From Microbulbifer guangxiensis (GTDB taxonomy: Bacteria; Pseudomonadota; Gammaproteobacteria; Pseudomonadales; Cellvibrionaceae), in assembly GCF_021729075.1 (NCBI RefSeq), contig NZ_JAJSAQ010000006.1, positions 124,001 to 188,000 of the forward strand: DNA of 64,000 nt, in the 5' to 3' direction. This document shows positions 25,927 to 36,133 of the stretch, piece by piece. The notes under the pieces are model-generated. The model was given only the letters and a program-made list of their open reading frames with translations. It searched no databases and was not told where the DNA came from. The number at the start of each line of letters is the position of its first letter. Position 1 is the stretch's first letter. The position numbers and the translations under genes were made by a program.

Positions 25927-27582
25927 ATGGCGTATCAATGGATTCGAGCCCTGTCTATCACAGCTGCTTGCACCGTAATCACGAACTGCAGTGATGTTGG
26001 TGATAATGCCGCACTAAAGGATAGATCACCGGCTGAACGCACCAGTCAACACCTGGTTCGCGGCAATGCTGTCGAGCCGGGCACGCTGGACCCCCACCGC
26101 GCTCACGCAAACTTCGAAGGCAATATTATGCGTGACCTGTTGGAGGGGCTGGTGATTATCTCACCAGCGGGCAAGGCGGAGCCCGCGGTGGCCGAACACT
26201 GGGCCTCCGAAGACAACCGCGTTTTTACCTTCCACCTGCGGGACGACGCCCGCTGGTCCAACGGAGATCCGGTATTGGCCAGCGACTTCGTGTACAGCTG
26301 GCAGCGACTCGCCGCCCCAGGCACCGGCTCCACTTGCGCCAGCTTTTTGACGGAGGCCGGGATCGAGCATGCGCGAGCCATCCAGTTGGGCAACGAGCCA
26401 CTGGTAAATCTCGGGGTAAAGGCGCTGGATAGCCATACTCTGGAGGTTACGCTGGAGGTACCGAATGCGCTGTTTGTCTCCATGCTGGGTCGTACCTGTG
26501 CGCTGCCGCTGCACCCCGCGACCGTGGAGCAGTACACGGCTTACTGGACAAAGCCCGGACGCTTTGTGGGCAATGGAGCCTTCATTCTTGATAAGTGGAC
26601 CGTCAATGAGCGCGTCGAGTTACGCCGCAACCCCCACTACTGGAACGCCGAAAAGGTCAAGCTCGACCGAGTGACCTACTTGCCCACCTCCCCCACGAGC
26701 GGCGAACTGAATCGCTACCTGGCCGGTGAAATAGACATCACCAGTAGCGTCGCGAATGACCAGTTGTCCCGGTTAATGGCCGAGTACCCAGACCAACTCA
26801 CCATCATCCCGACACTGGTGACCTCTGGATGGACTGTCAATACACTGCGGCCACCTTTCACTGATGAACGACTACGCAGGGCATTATCTTACGCAATCGA
26901 CCGGGACGTCATGGCAGACAAGGTTGCGGGACTCTCGGCGCGAGCCGCGTATACCCTTTCACCGCAAATGGGCGCCGATAACGTCTTAAGAAACTCTGAG
27001 TGGCAGCGCTGGCCGCAATCAGAACGTGAAGCGCATGCTCAGGCCCTCTATAAAGAGGCTGGATATGGTCCGGAGAATCCGCTGGAAGTTCGGATGCAGG
27101 TTCTGAAGGATGGTGGCAGTGAGCGCTATGCACTTGCCACCGCCGCCATGTGGGAAGAAGTGCTGGGCGCCAAGGTTGCGCTGGAGCGCTATGACTGGAA
27201 GACCCTGGTCGAGCGCCTGCAACAACAGGACTTCGACATCTCGATTTATGTCTACGAGGCACACCACAGTGAGCCGCTAGCATTTCTCGCTGGTCTGGTC
27301 TCAACAGCCCCGGACCCCAGTGCCTACTCCAACCCTGAGTATGACGACCTGATCGAGACAGCTCGGGAGGCCGTGGCGCCCGAGCATCGCAACGCTCTTT
27401 ATCGGCAGGCGGAGCTATTACTGGCCGAAGACATGCCGTTTATCCCGTTGCTACAGGGCGCCCTCACGCGCATGGTCAAGCCCCATGTGCAAGGCTACAA
27501 GCCGAATCCGCTGAGCTATGTATACAGCAAAGACCTCTGGGTTGCAGATGATGGGCAAACCAGCGATCAGGGAGGCACATAG
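25927..27582 (+). CDS. OppA-type oligopeptide-binding lipoprotein 6 of 13
   Basis: The 551-residue product has the least typical lipobox of the set, VITNC (Cys21), which still fits the -3/-1 pattern loosely. It has GTLDPHR, DARWSNGDPVLASDFVYSWQR, the Cys137/Cys191 pair, and EAHHSEPL with His446 at the anchor position. It lies 30 bp after copy 5 and is followed by a 139-bp gap that contains a small membrane-protein frame. Confidence 0.92.
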   Translation: MAYQWIRALSITAACTVITNCSDVGDNAALKDRSPAERTSQHLVRGNAVEPGTLDPHRAHANFEGNIMRDLLEGLVIISPAGKAEPAVAEHWASEDNRVFTFHLRDDARWSNGDPVLASDFVYSWQRLAAPGTGSTCASFLTEAGIEHARAIQLGNEPLVNLGVKALDSHTLEVTLEVPNALFVSMLGRTCALPLHPATVEQYTAYWTKPGRFVGNGAFILDKWTVNERVELRRNPHYWNAEKVKLDRVTYLPTSPTSGELNRYLAGEIDITSSVANDQLSRLMAEYPDQLTIIPTLVTSGWTVNTLRPPFTDERLRRALSYAIDRDVMADKVAGLSARAAYTLSPQMGADNVLRNSEWQRWPQSEREAHAQALYKEAGYGPENPLEVRMQVLKDGGSERYALATAAMWEEVLGAKVALERYDWKTLVERLQQQDFDISIYVYEAHHSEPLAFLAGLVSTAPDPSAYSNPEYDDLIETAREAVAPEHRNALYRQAELLLAEDMPFIPLLQGALTRMVKPHVQGYKPNPLSYVYSKDLWVADDGQTSDQGGT

Positions 27583-27585
27583 ACC

Positions 27586-27696
27586 ATGAAAAGCATACTC
27601 CTCCTTTGGCCTCACATAGCACCCGTCTATGCCCTTATCGCGACAGTGTGTCTTTCGGGAGCTGCCGTGCTTTTTACAGTAAAGACAACCAGGTAA
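27586..27696 (+). CDS. Candidate 36-residue membrane protein between binding-protein genes 6 and 7
   Basis: The frame runs ATG to TAA and encodes a short protein with one hydrophobic helix (IAPVYALIATVCLSGAAVLF) between a Lys-containing start and a KTTR tail, the layout of a small inner-membrane protein. It starts 4 bp after the stop of copy 6, with GGAGG 13 bases upstream, a little far. No homologue is recognised. It may be a chance frame in the spacer. Confidence 0.35.
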   Translation: MKSILLLWPHIAPVYALIATVCLSGAAVLFTVKTTR

Positions 27697-27721
27697 GCAT
27701 ACTGACGAGAGTATTAGCTCT

Positions 27722-29374
27722 ATGGAATGGAAATTGTCATTGGGAGAGCGCTGGTGCAATGGTTTCGCATTACTGGCCGCGCTTTTGATTTTCACCGCTT
27801 GCTCCCGCTCTGGATCCTCCGGCGAACCCCCTGAGCCAGCAGTGCCCCCTAATGCAGAACAGCAAGTGCTGACCCGAAGCCTGTTTTCGGAGCCGGCCTC
27901 ACTGGATCCGCATGTAGTCAATAATTCAGGCATCCACGTCATTCTCGATACATATGAGGGCCTTCTGTCCTATAACCGGGAAGGTGATCTGATCCCCGCG
28001 GTTGCCGAGCGCTGGGAATCCGAGGATGGCCGTGTTTATACCTTTTACCTCAGGATGGACGCGCTCTGGTCCAATGGCGACCCGCTGACCGCGAGCGACT
28101 TTGTCTACAGCTGGCGCCGGTTAATGGATCCTTCGACGGGCTCCCCCCACGTAACGCAATTCATCAATGTAGGGGTTTTAAATGCGGCAGACATCGTGCG
28201 CGGCGTCAGGCCACCTGAAAGCCTGGGGGTCGAAGCCCTCGACCCGCATACTCTTCGTGTCACACTGGACAGCCCCTCAGCCTATTTCCCGCACCTGCTC
28301 GCTAAAAGCATGACGTTTCCAGTTCACCGAAGCTCTATAGAGAAACATGGCAACAACTGGACTAGCGCAGAGCATAGCGTCAGCAATGGACCTTTTAAGC
28401 TCCAAGAATGGTTGATCAACGAGAAGATAGTCTTGGCCAAAAATGAGAATTATTCTGCCAGCGAAGATACGGTTTTGTCGCAGGTAATCTACCTGTTGAT
28501 TCCATCATCAAATACGGAGACTAAACGCTATCTCGCCGATGAACTGAATATTTCCTACCAGATCCCTATGGCACAGGTCGACAGGATCAGAGAAATTCAT
28601 AACGAAGAATTCTTCTCAAGCGAGAGGCTTGCCACGAGGGTGCTGGAGTTCAATATCACGCGGCCACCGTTTGATAACGCGAAGCTTCGCAAAGCGCTGG
28701 CCTATGCCGTAGACAGAACGATACTGACCCAGTCACGCAGAAGGCTGGGTGAGCGCCCGCTTTTTCATTTCACTCCCTCGGGTTTGCATGGTTTTACACC
28801 GGAAATGCTGCGCTGGGCCGAGTGGAGCCAGGCAGAGCGTGAGGCGCGCGCGCGGGAATTATATGCAAGTGCAGGGTACTCGGAAGACAATCCGCTGGAA
28901 GTCACCCTGCTCACCCCCGCCAGCGGGGATTACCCGAAGGAGGCCCTCGCCATAGTGAGCATGTGGAGGAATGTGCTTGGCGCCCGTGCGCGGGTCGACG
29001 TTAGGGAGATGCAGGCCATCTACGTTGCAGGAGAACAGGGTGACTATGAAGTGAATCTCGGCAGTTTCGGCGCTGACTATCTCGATGCATCGGCCATGAT
29101 CGGCAGGCTCGTCTCCGGGAGCGGCGATAGCTGGAGCGGTTTCGCGAATGCGCGCTTTGATGCGCTGGTAGCAGAGGGCAATAGGACGCTCGACAGCGAG
29201 CGTCGAAGCACACTGTATAACCGGGCCGAGCGCATCCTCGCAGAGGAAATGCCAGTCGTGCCGCTATACCAGACCGCGTCTGCGCGCTTGGTCAAGCCCC
29301 GTGTGAGCGGCTATTGGCAGTCACCCTTCGACACTATTCCAAGCAAGGATATCAGTATTGGGGAACCAAAATGA
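27722..29374 (+). CDS. OppA-type oligopeptide-binding lipoprotein 7 of 13
   Basis: The 550-residue product has a lipobox IFTAC (Cys27), ASLDPH, DALWSNGDPLTASDFVYSWRR, no cysteine pair (TGSPHVTQ and AKSMTFPVH) and a retained anchor Asp452 in GADYLDAS. It is the first member of the array to keep that residue, so it may bind free-amine peptides in the way OppA does. The stop overlaps the ATG of copy 8. Confidence 0.92.
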   Translation: MEWKLSLGERWCNGFALLAALLIFTACSRSGSSGEPPEPAVPPNAEQQVLTRSLFSEPASLDPHVVNNSGIHVILDTYEGLLSYNREGDLIPAVAERWESEDGRVYTFYLRMDALWSNGDPLTASDFVYSWRRLMDPSTGSPHVTQFINVGVLNAADIVRGVRPPESLGVEALDPHTLRVTLDSPSAYFPHLLAKSMTFPVHRSSIEKHGNNWTSAEHSVSNGPFKLQEWLINEKIVLAKNENYSASEDTVLSQVIYLLIPSSNTETKRYLADELNISYQIPMAQVDRIREIHNEEFFSSERLATRVLEFNITRPPFDNAKLRKALAYAVDRTILTQSRRRLGERPLFHFTPSGLHGFTPEMLRWAEWSQAEREARARELYASAGYSEDNPLEVTLLTPASGDYPKEALAIVSMWRNVLGARARVDVREMQAIYVAGEQGDYEVNLGSFGADYLDASAMIGRLVSGSGDSWSGFANARFDALVAEGNRTLDSERRSTLYNRAERILAEEMPVVPLYQTASARLVKPRVSGYWQSPFDTIPSKDISIGEPK

Positions 29375-31020
29375 TGCGCCACTCAAAAAACACATCTGTG
29401 CTTTCTCTTATTGTCATACTGGGTTTTCAATCCCTCCTGACCGGCTGCGAACCCCAGAATCCGGATATCGCGGGCCCATCAACAGGGAACATGTCATCAA
29501 TTGATCAGGAGCTAGTACGCGGCAGCTACGACGAACCGACATCGCTCGACCCGCAGATCGGGATGGGCAACGAGATCTACATCCACCGCGACCTGCTCGA
29601 GGGCCTAGTGAGTGTCGACGCTGACGGAGAGCTGGCACCCGCTGTGGCAGAGCGATGGGAAACAGCAGACGGGCTCACCTATACCTTCACCCTACGGCGC
29701 GATGCGCGCTGGTCCAACGGCGACCCGGTGACCGCACATGACTTCGTCTTCAGCTGGCAGCGGCTGGTGGACCCGGCAACGGCCTCGCCCTATGGCTGGT
29801 ATCTGGGGGCTGCGGGCATTGCGCACGCCGCGGCGATCAACCGCGGAGAGGTACAACCAGAGTCACTGGGGGTCGCCGCGCTGGATGACCATACCCTGCA
29901 GGTCACTCTGTCAGAGCCCACAGGCTACTTCGTGGACATGCTGACTCACACCAGCACATTCCCGCTCCCCGCGCGCACCGTGCGTAAACACGGCAATGGT
30001 TGGGCCCGCCCCGGCAAACACGTGGGCAATGGCCCCTTCCAGCTTGCGGAATGGGTCGTCAATGAGCGCATTGTGCTGGAATCCAACCCGTATTACTGGG
30101 ACCGGGAGTCCGTGAAACTGCAAAAGGTCACATTCCTGCCGATTCGAGATGCAGCTGCCGAACTCAAGCGCTACCTTGCCGGCGAACTCGACATTACCTA
30201 CCAGATTCCCGAGAGTCAGATATCACGGCTACGCGAGGAATTCCCAGACCATCTCCACCTCGAACCCTTTCTGGGTACAAGGTTTATCTGGTTCAACACC
30301 CGTCATCAGCCCCTCAATGACCCGCGTGTGCGCAAGGCCCTAGCTTATGCCATTGATCGTAAAACTATCACGCAACAGGTTATGGGAACCGGTGAGGTGC
30401 CGAGCTTCACGCTGACGCCCCCGGGGTACCTTGGGAACTCGGATTTCGAAGCTGGCTGGGGTCAGTGGACGCAGGTAGAGCGTGAAGAGCGCGCGCGCGA
30501 ACTCTATGAGCAAGCCGGATATTCAGCCGACAATCCACTACACATTGAAATGATCGGCAACGGCAGGATCTCCATCGCCCTGGCAGCAATGTGGAAGCGC
30601 GTACTCGGGGTCGAAGCAACACTGGGCGCTGCCCAGGAGTTCAAGGTCTATCTGAAAAACCTGGACGAAGGCAACTTCCAGGTGGCCACCGGCACCTGGT
30701 GGGGCGACTACATCGAACCCTCGACCATGCTCAACCTGATGCTCACAGGAGCGGGAACCAACTCAAGCGGCTACGCCAACAGGACATTTGATGCGCTGAT
30801 GAACGCAAGCAAGCATGAGCAAGACGAAAAGAAACGCATGGCACTTTATCAGCAGGCGGAAGAAATCCTCGCCGAGGATATGCCCATCGCGCCCCTATTC
30901 CAGTTCACCAGTGCGCGCCTGGCCAAACCCTATGTCGCAGGCTATCGCGCACATCCGCTGAACCATCTGAGCAGCAAGTCGCTCTGGATTCAGGGCAGCA
31001 AAGAGCAATATCCAGACTGA
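29371..31020 (+). CDS. OppA-type oligopeptide-binding lipoprotein 8 of 13
   Basis: The 549-residue product starts in an ATGA overlap with copy 7. It has a lipobox LLTGC (Cys26), TSLDPQ, DARWSNGDPVTAHDFVFSWQR and ASPYGWYLGAAGI, close to the ASPYASYL of E. coli OppA. The anchor Asp446 lies in GDYIEPST. No extra cysteines besides the lipid one. Of the array it is one of the closest to classical OppA by eye. Confidence 0.93.
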   Translation: MMRHSKNTSVLSLIVILGFQSLLTGCEPQNPDIAGPSTGNMSSIDQELVRGSYDEPTSLDPQIGMGNEIYIHRDLLEGLVSVDADGELAPAVAERWETADGLTYTFTLRRDARWSNGDPVTAHDFVFSWQRLVDPATASPYGWYLGAAGIAHAAAINRGEVQPESLGVAALDDHTLQVTLSEPTGYFVDMLTHTSTFPLPARTVRKHGNGWARPGKHVGNGPFQLAEWVVNERIVLESNPYYWDRESVKLQKVTFLPIRDAAAELKRYLAGELDITYQIPESQISRLREEFPDHLHLEPFLGTRFIWFNTRHQPLNDPRVRKALAYAIDRKTITQQVMGTGEVPSFTLTPPGYLGNSDFEAGWGQWTQVEREERARELYEQAGYSADNPLHIEMIGNGRISIALAAMWKRVLGVEATLGAAQEFKVYLKNLDEGNFQVATGTWWGDYIEPSTMLNLMLTGAGTNSSGYANRTFDALMNASKHEQDEKKRMALYQQAEEILAEDMPIAPLFQFTSARLAKPYVAGYRAHPLNHLSSKSLWIQGSKEQYPD

Positions 31021-31062
31021 AACGATGTCCGCCGAGGTATCACGCGGGATGCGGGAGATACG

Positions 31063-32724
31063 ATGAAACTAATTAAAACCAGAAGGCTTACAGAACAGTC
31101 TCTTACGGTGGTATTGCTTGCCACAGGAGCCATCTTCCTCGCCGCCTGTGGCGATGCGGTGAACGGAAGGGGCAAGCAGGACAGCAATATTCCCGGCCCT
31201 GATTCGATCTCGAATAGTCGGACACTCGTTCGCGGTAACTCTGCCAGCCCGACATCCCTTGACCCCCAGCACCCGGGTGGGCTGCCGCAACAGCTGGTCA
31301 TACGGGATCTCTTTGAAGGGTTGACTGTACCGGCTCAGGACGGCGGTGTGATACCCGGCGTCGCTGCTCGCTGGGAGAGCAAGGACGGGCTGGTGTACCG
31401 GTTCCATCTGCGTGAAGATGCACGATGGTCTAATGGTGATCCGGTGACCGCACATGACTTTGTCTTCAGCTGGGGACGGCTGGCAGCAGCGGACAGGGAT
31501 CACCCGGAGTCCAGTCTCAGCCGGATTTTGCCAGTAAAAAATGCACGAGAGATAGAGGCGGGAGAGCTGCCATTGGATCGGCTCGGCATCCAGGCAATCA
31601 ATGACCTGACGCTGGAAGTTGAGCTATCGGAACCCTTATATAACTTTGTAAGGGCGACCTCCTGGACCTCACTGGTTCCGGTTCACCGCCCAAGCATTGC
31701 CAGGCATGGCAAGGCATGGGCAAAGCCCGGCAATCTGATCAGCAACGGTGCTTTTACCCTGTCGAAATGGGTAGTGAACGGGCGAATCGAAGCAGAAAGA
31801 AACGCAGAGTACTGGGATCACGACAATGTCCAGCTGGACCGGGTCGTGTATTTGCCCGTTACTTCCCGCAAGCAGGAGCTGGATCGCTTCCGTACCGGGG
31901 AGCTGCACATCACCTATGGCGTCGCCCCGGAAGGGGTTCCGGAGCTTGAGCAGCAATTTCCGCAGGCAATGCAGGAGATCCTTGTCGATGGCATTGTCGG
32001 CCTCAGCGTGAACACTACGAAACCGCCCCTTGATGATCCCCGTGTTCGTCGCGCACTGGCCTATGCGCTCGATCGGGAGGTAATGGCAACGGGCGTTGCG
32101 GGCAGGCCCTCCAGACCAGCTTACAGCTATGGGATCGGTGTCGTGCCACTAGGGTCCAACCAAGAGGCGCAGTGGCACCTGCTGCCGGAGCAGGAGCGGG
32201 AGCAGTGGGCGAAGGAGCTGTACGGCCAGGCTGGGTACAGCAAGTCATACCCGCTAAAAATCTCGATTCTTTTTAGTGCCAGCGATGAAAATAAAAATAT
32301 CGCCATGGCGGCAGCGGCGATGTGGAAGAAGGTTCTCGGTGCTGAGATTAATCTCGACGGCGTCGAATGGCAGGTCCGGAACCAGCGATTGTTGGCGGGG
32401 CAGTTCGATGTAGCCATCTTCAAGCAACAACAGGGCCCGGAACCCGCGAACCAGTATCAGCAACTATCCGAGCGCGGCTTCCAGAATTTTGGGGACTTCC
32501 GTCATGCCGAGTATGAGGCGTTGGCGGCCATGACCACCTCCACGCTGGATGCTGGCGCACGGCAGGCGATCTACTCCCAGCTAGAGGCGATCCTCGCCGA
32601 GCAAATGCCCTTCATTCCTATTTATCAGATGGGTCAATACCGGCTGGTGAGTCCGGAAATCCAGGGATACGAGACGACGCAATTGACCATACCTGCGAGC
32701 AAGTTCCTGTCCTTCGGGAAGTAA
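31063..32724 (+). CDS. OppA-type oligopeptide-binding lipoprotein 9 of 13
   Basis: The 553-residue product has a lipobox FLAAC (Cys29), TSLDPQ and DARWSNGDPVTAHDFVFSW. The segment normally reading VDPATASPY is replaced by AAADRDHPES, and the anchor motif is replaced by KQQQGPEP (Gln457), so the ligand site has changed more than in its neighbours. No cysteine pair. It begins 42 bp after copy 8. It is the most divergent copy by eye. Confidence 0.9.
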   Translation: MKLIKTRRLTEQSLTVVLLATGAIFLAACGDAVNGRGKQDSNIPGPDSISNSRTLVRGNSASPTSLDPQHPGGLPQQLVIRDLFEGLTVPAQDGGVIPGVAARWESKDGLVYRFHLREDARWSNGDPVTAHDFVFSWGRLAAADRDHPESSLSRILPVKNAREIEAGELPLDRLGIQAINDLTLEVELSEPLYNFVRATSWTSLVPVHRPSIARHGKAWAKPGNLISNGAFTLSKWVVNGRIEAERNAEYWDHDNVQLDRVVYLPVTSRKQELDRFRTGELHITYGVAPEGVPELEQQFPQAMQEILVDGIVGLSVNTTKPPLDDPRVRRALAYALDREVMATGVAGRPSRPAYSYGIGVVPLGSNQEAQWHLLPEQEREQWAKELYGQAGYSKSYPLKISILFSASDENKNIAMAAAAMWKKVLGAEINLDGVEWQVRNQRLLAGQFDVAIFKQQQGPEPANQYQQLSERGFQNFGDFRHAEYEALAAMTTSTLDAGARQAIYSQLEAILAEQMPFIPIYQMGQYRLVSPEIQGYETTQLTIPASKFLSFGK

Positions 32725-32810
32725 GGCGGGCCAGACAACCAATGCGGGCGTGGAAATGGGAGCTTCAAGTTGATGCTGTCCTTTTACCATTCCCATCGAG
32801 GATATTACCC

Positions 32811-34460
32811 ATGTTTGAAAGAAGACTACCCTTGCAATATGTCCTCATTTGGATATTGGCACTCTCGGCCTGTTCAGACTCGGGCCAGCCTGAAGTCGAT
32901 CATGTCGAGAAGGGCGATCGACGCGAACAAACGCCTGAAAGAGCACTGGTGCGCGGTAACTACATGGAGCCGGTGTCCCTGGATCCGCACAAGGTCCAGG
33001 CTTATGAAATCTACATTTTGCTCGACCTGCACGAGGGCCTGGTCAACCTCTCGCCCAGCGGTGAGATAGTGCCCGGCGTGGCGGAGCGCTGGGAGACAGA
33101 GGATAACCGGGTTTACCGCTTTTACCTGCGGCCCGATGCCCGCTGGTCCAACGGCGACCCGGTGACCGCGGGGGACTTTGTCTACAGCTGGCGCCGGCTG
33201 GTGACACCCGCCGTGGCATCGCCCTATGCATCCTACCTGGAGGATGCGCGCATCCAGAACGCCGCCGCGGTGATTTCCGGCAAGCTGCCACCGGAGCAGC
33301 TTGGCATCAAGGCATTGGACGATCACACCCTGGAAGTATCCCTTGACCAGCCACTCGGATATTTCGTAGAGATGCTTACGCTTCATGTGACCTTTCCGGT
33401 ACACCGCCCTACCGTCGAAACGTTCGGGGACGAGTGGACCCGCCCGGAGCATCATGTCAGCAACGGCGCCTTCCGTTTACTCGAATCGCAAGCAAACTCC
33501 CATGTGACCCTGGTAGCCTCCCCGAGTTACTGGGATGCAGACAATGTCCAGCTGCAGAAAGTCACCTTTCTCCCCATCGAATCGCCACAGGCGGAAATGA
33601 ACCGCTACCTGGCAGGTGACATGGACATCACGGCCCAGGTTCCGTCCAATCACCTTGAGAGACTGGGCGACCAGCGCCCGCGAGAGCTGCAAGTCTTTCC
33701 ATTGGCGGGAATGCAGTACCTGACGTTCAATACTCGACAACCCCCGTTTGACAACACAGCGCTGCGCAAGGCACTCAGCTACGCCATCGACCGCGAGATT
33801 CTTGCGGAAAAGATCGTGGGCCTCGAAGAGCTCGCGAGTTATACCTATACGCCTGCGAGCCTGCTGCCGACTTTACGAGACGAGATCCCGCTCGCCACCA
33901 TGGGGCAGGCGGCGCGTGAGGCCCAGGCCAGGGCCCTGTATGCACAGGCGGGGTACAGTGCAGAGAACCCGCTCAAGTTCGAGGTTCTGTTCCCTTCGGG
34001 GGATAACAAGCGAAAGGAGGCGCTTGCCGTGGCTGCGATGTGGAAGCGCGTCCTCGGCGCTGAGGTGACTTTGCGCAGTCTCAGAGCCAAGGATCGGCTT
34101 CAGCAGGTACAGAGTGGCAATTTCCAGGTGAGCTTCTCGGTCTGGCTGGCGGATTATCAGGACGGGGCCAGCATGCTGGGCCAGTTACACTCCGATTCGA
34201 GCCTGAACCTGTCGGGTTACAACAGCCCAAGATTTGACCAGCTGCTAGAAACGAGTGCAGGTCTCAGCGATGCCGATGCCCGCAAACTGGGTTACCTGGA
34301 GGCCGAGCGGGTTCTGGCAGAAGACGTCCCGGTCACCCCCCTGTACCAGTATGCCGCCATCCAGCTGGTCAGTGAGCGCGTTGGGGGATATGCGTTCTCG
34401 CCAACTTTCCTGATGTACAGCAAAAACCTCTGGATCAAGGATGAGGCTCTGAGCGAATGA
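32811..34460 (+). CDS. OppA-type oligopeptide-binding lipoprotein 10 of 13
   Basis: The 549-residue product has a lipobox ALSAC (Cys21), VSLDPHK, DARWSNGDPVTAGDFVYSWRR, ASPYASYLEDA and the anchor Asp448 (ADYQDGAS). ATG 32811 is preceded by GAGGAT; the in-frame ATG at 32742 would give no signal peptide. The stop overlaps the ATG of copy 11. Confidence 0.92.
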   Translation: MFERRLPLQYVLIWILALSACSDSGQPEVDHVEKGDRREQTPERALVRGNYMEPVSLDPHKVQAYEIYILLDLHEGLVNLSPSGEIVPGVAERWETEDNRVYRFYLRPDARWSNGDPVTAGDFVYSWRRLVTPAVASPYASYLEDARIQNAAAVISGKLPPEQLGIKALDDHTLEVSLDQPLGYFVEMLTLHVTFPVHRPTVETFGDEWTRPEHHVSNGAFRLLESQANSHVTLVASPSYWDADNVQLQKVTFLPIESPQAEMNRYLAGDMDITAQVPSNHLERLGDQRPRELQVFPLAGMQYLTFNTRQPPFDNTALRKALSYAIDREILAEKIVGLEELASYTYTPASLLPTLRDEIPLATMGQAAREAQARALYAQAGYSAENPLKFEVLFPSGDNKRKEALAVAAMWKRVLGAEVTLRSLRAKDRLQQVQSGNFQVSFSVWLADYQDGASMLGQLHSDSSLNLSGYNSPRFDQLLETSAGLSDADARKLGYLEAERVLAEDVPVTPLYQYAAIQLVSERVGGYAFSPTFLMYSKNLWIKDEALSE

Positions 34461-36133
34461 ACTTCACACGTGCCCGGAGCCACCCTGCAATCTCTGGCGC
34501 AGGCGTGTTTCTTGCAGTGGCCAGCTTTCTCCTCGGCTGCTCTGACCACACCCCTGATACGGAGCAGGCACCGGGCAGCGCTAAAGGTCCCGTCGCGCAG
34601 GTTTCGGATACGATCTTGGTCCGCTCTATCGATGGCGAGCCAGAAACTCTTGACCCGCACCTCTCCGCGGGTGTCGTCGAGTGGAACGTGCTGGTGGACC
34701 TGTTCGAGGGGCTGGTGGAAATCGACTGGGATGGCGATATCAAGCCAGCGGTTGCGCGGGATTGGTCCTCCGTAGACGGCCAGACTTACCTGTTCAATCT
34801 GCGCGAAGATGCGCACTGGTGCAATGGTGACCCGGTCACCGCGCACGACTTCGTATTTTCCTGGCGCCGGCTGGTGGATCCGCAGACAGCGTCCAAGTAT
34901 GCCAGCTACCTGACCACCGCTGGCGTTTTGAACGCGGCAAAGGTCTCTAGCGGGGCGATGCCCACGGAAGCGCTTGGCATCGAGGCGGTTTCCAATACCA
35001 CACTGCGGGTCCAACTGGAGCGACCTTCCTACATGTTCCCGGCGATGCTCGACCACTTTGCGGTCTTTCCGGTACACGCAGCCACGCTGAAGGCACATGG
35101 CGAACAGTGGTCCCGGCCTGGCATCCATATTGGCAACGGTGCCTACTGCCTGGAGGAACGAGTTCTCCGTGAGAAGATCGAGTTGCGGCGCAACCCCCAC
35201 TACTGGGATGCCGACGCCACCCGGATTGAACGGGTAACCCACCTGTCGATGCCTTCGAGTGCCAGTGACCTGCAGCGCTACCTCGCCGGTGAGGTTGACA
35301 TCACCTATGACCTGCCACCCGATCGGGTGAAGGACCTCAGCGAATCAGTAAAAGGAGCCATACACGCCGAGGTGCTGCCTCTCGCCGCGCGTTACTACAA
35401 CATCTACACCCAGAGGCCGCCCTTCAACGACCCGCGTGTCCGGCGGGCGCTGGCGTATGCCATCGACCGGCGTGTGATTGCCCAGAGGATCTATGGTCGC
35501 GGTGAGCGCCCTGCCTTTTCGCTCATACCGCTGGACGACCTGCCAGATATCGACTCCGCCGGGCACTGGTCCAGCTGGGCGCAGTCGGAGCGTGAGTCCC
35601 GTGCGCGACAGCTTCTGAAAGAAGCCGGCTTTTCAGCAGAGGCGCCGCTCCATGTACGCCTGCTGCATTCCGACAAAGACCTCAGCAAGCGCGAGGCAGT
35701 GGCCGTCGCATCCATGTGGAAGCGTGTGCTCGGGGCCGAGGTCGAATTACAGCAAAATGAGTGGAAGGCCTTTGTCGACTTGCAGGCAAGCGGCAACTAT
35801 GACGTGTCCATCACCGGCTGGTGGGCGGACTATTATGAGCCTTCGAGCCTGCTGCGCCCCCTGTCCTCCCGGGATTCCTATAACCACCCACGCTACGCCA
35901 ACGAACGCTTCGATCGGATACTGGAGCGGGCCTTGACCGAGCAAGACGCACAGAAAAGGGCCAAGCTCTACACCGACGCCGAGTTGCTGCTGGCTCAGGA
36001 CATGCCGGTAATTCCGGTATTCCACTATGCCGTAAGCCGGCTTGTGAACCCGCGCGTGGGCGGCTATCGGGCTCATGTCCTGGACACCATAAGGAGCAAG
36101 CACCTGTGGATAGAGTCACCTCAAGATATGTAA
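34457..36133 (+). CDS. OppA-type oligopeptide-binding lipoprotein 11 of 13
   Basis: The 558-residue product has a lipobox FLLGC (Cys28) and TLDPH, and keeps the anchor Asp458 in WWADYYEPS, nearly identical to the OppA motif. Two unusual cysteines occur, Cys122 (HWCNGDP, where all others have Ser) and Cys231 (GAYCLEE), a second, independent candidate disulfide. It is coupled to copy 10 by an ATGA overlap. Confidence 0.92.
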   Translation: MNFTRARSHPAISGAGVFLAVASFLLGCSDHTPDTEQAPGSAKGPVAQVSDTILVRSIDGEPETLDPHLSAGVVEWNVLVDLFEGLVEIDWDGDIKPAVARDWSSVDGQTYLFNLREDAHWCNGDPVTAHDFVFSWRRLVDPQTASKYASYLTTAGVLNAAKVSSGAMPTEALGIEAVSNTTLRVQLERPSYMFPAMLDHFAVFPVHAATLKAHGEQWSRPGIHIGNGAYCLEERVLREKIELRRNPHYWDADATRIERVTHLSMPSSASDLQRYLAGEVDITYDLPPDRVKDLSESVKGAIHAEVLPLAARYYNIYTQRPPFNDPRVRRALAYAIDRRVIAQRIYGRGERPAFSLIPLDDLPDIDSAGHWSSWAQSERESRARQLLKEAGFSAEAPLHVRLLHSDKDLSKREAVAVASMWKRVLGAEVELQQNEWKAFVDLQASGNYDVSITGWWADYYEPSSLLRPLSSRDSYNHPRYANERFDRILERALTEQDAQKRAKLYTDAELLLAQDMPVIPVFHYAVSRLVNPRVGGYRAHVLDTIRSKHLWIESPQDM

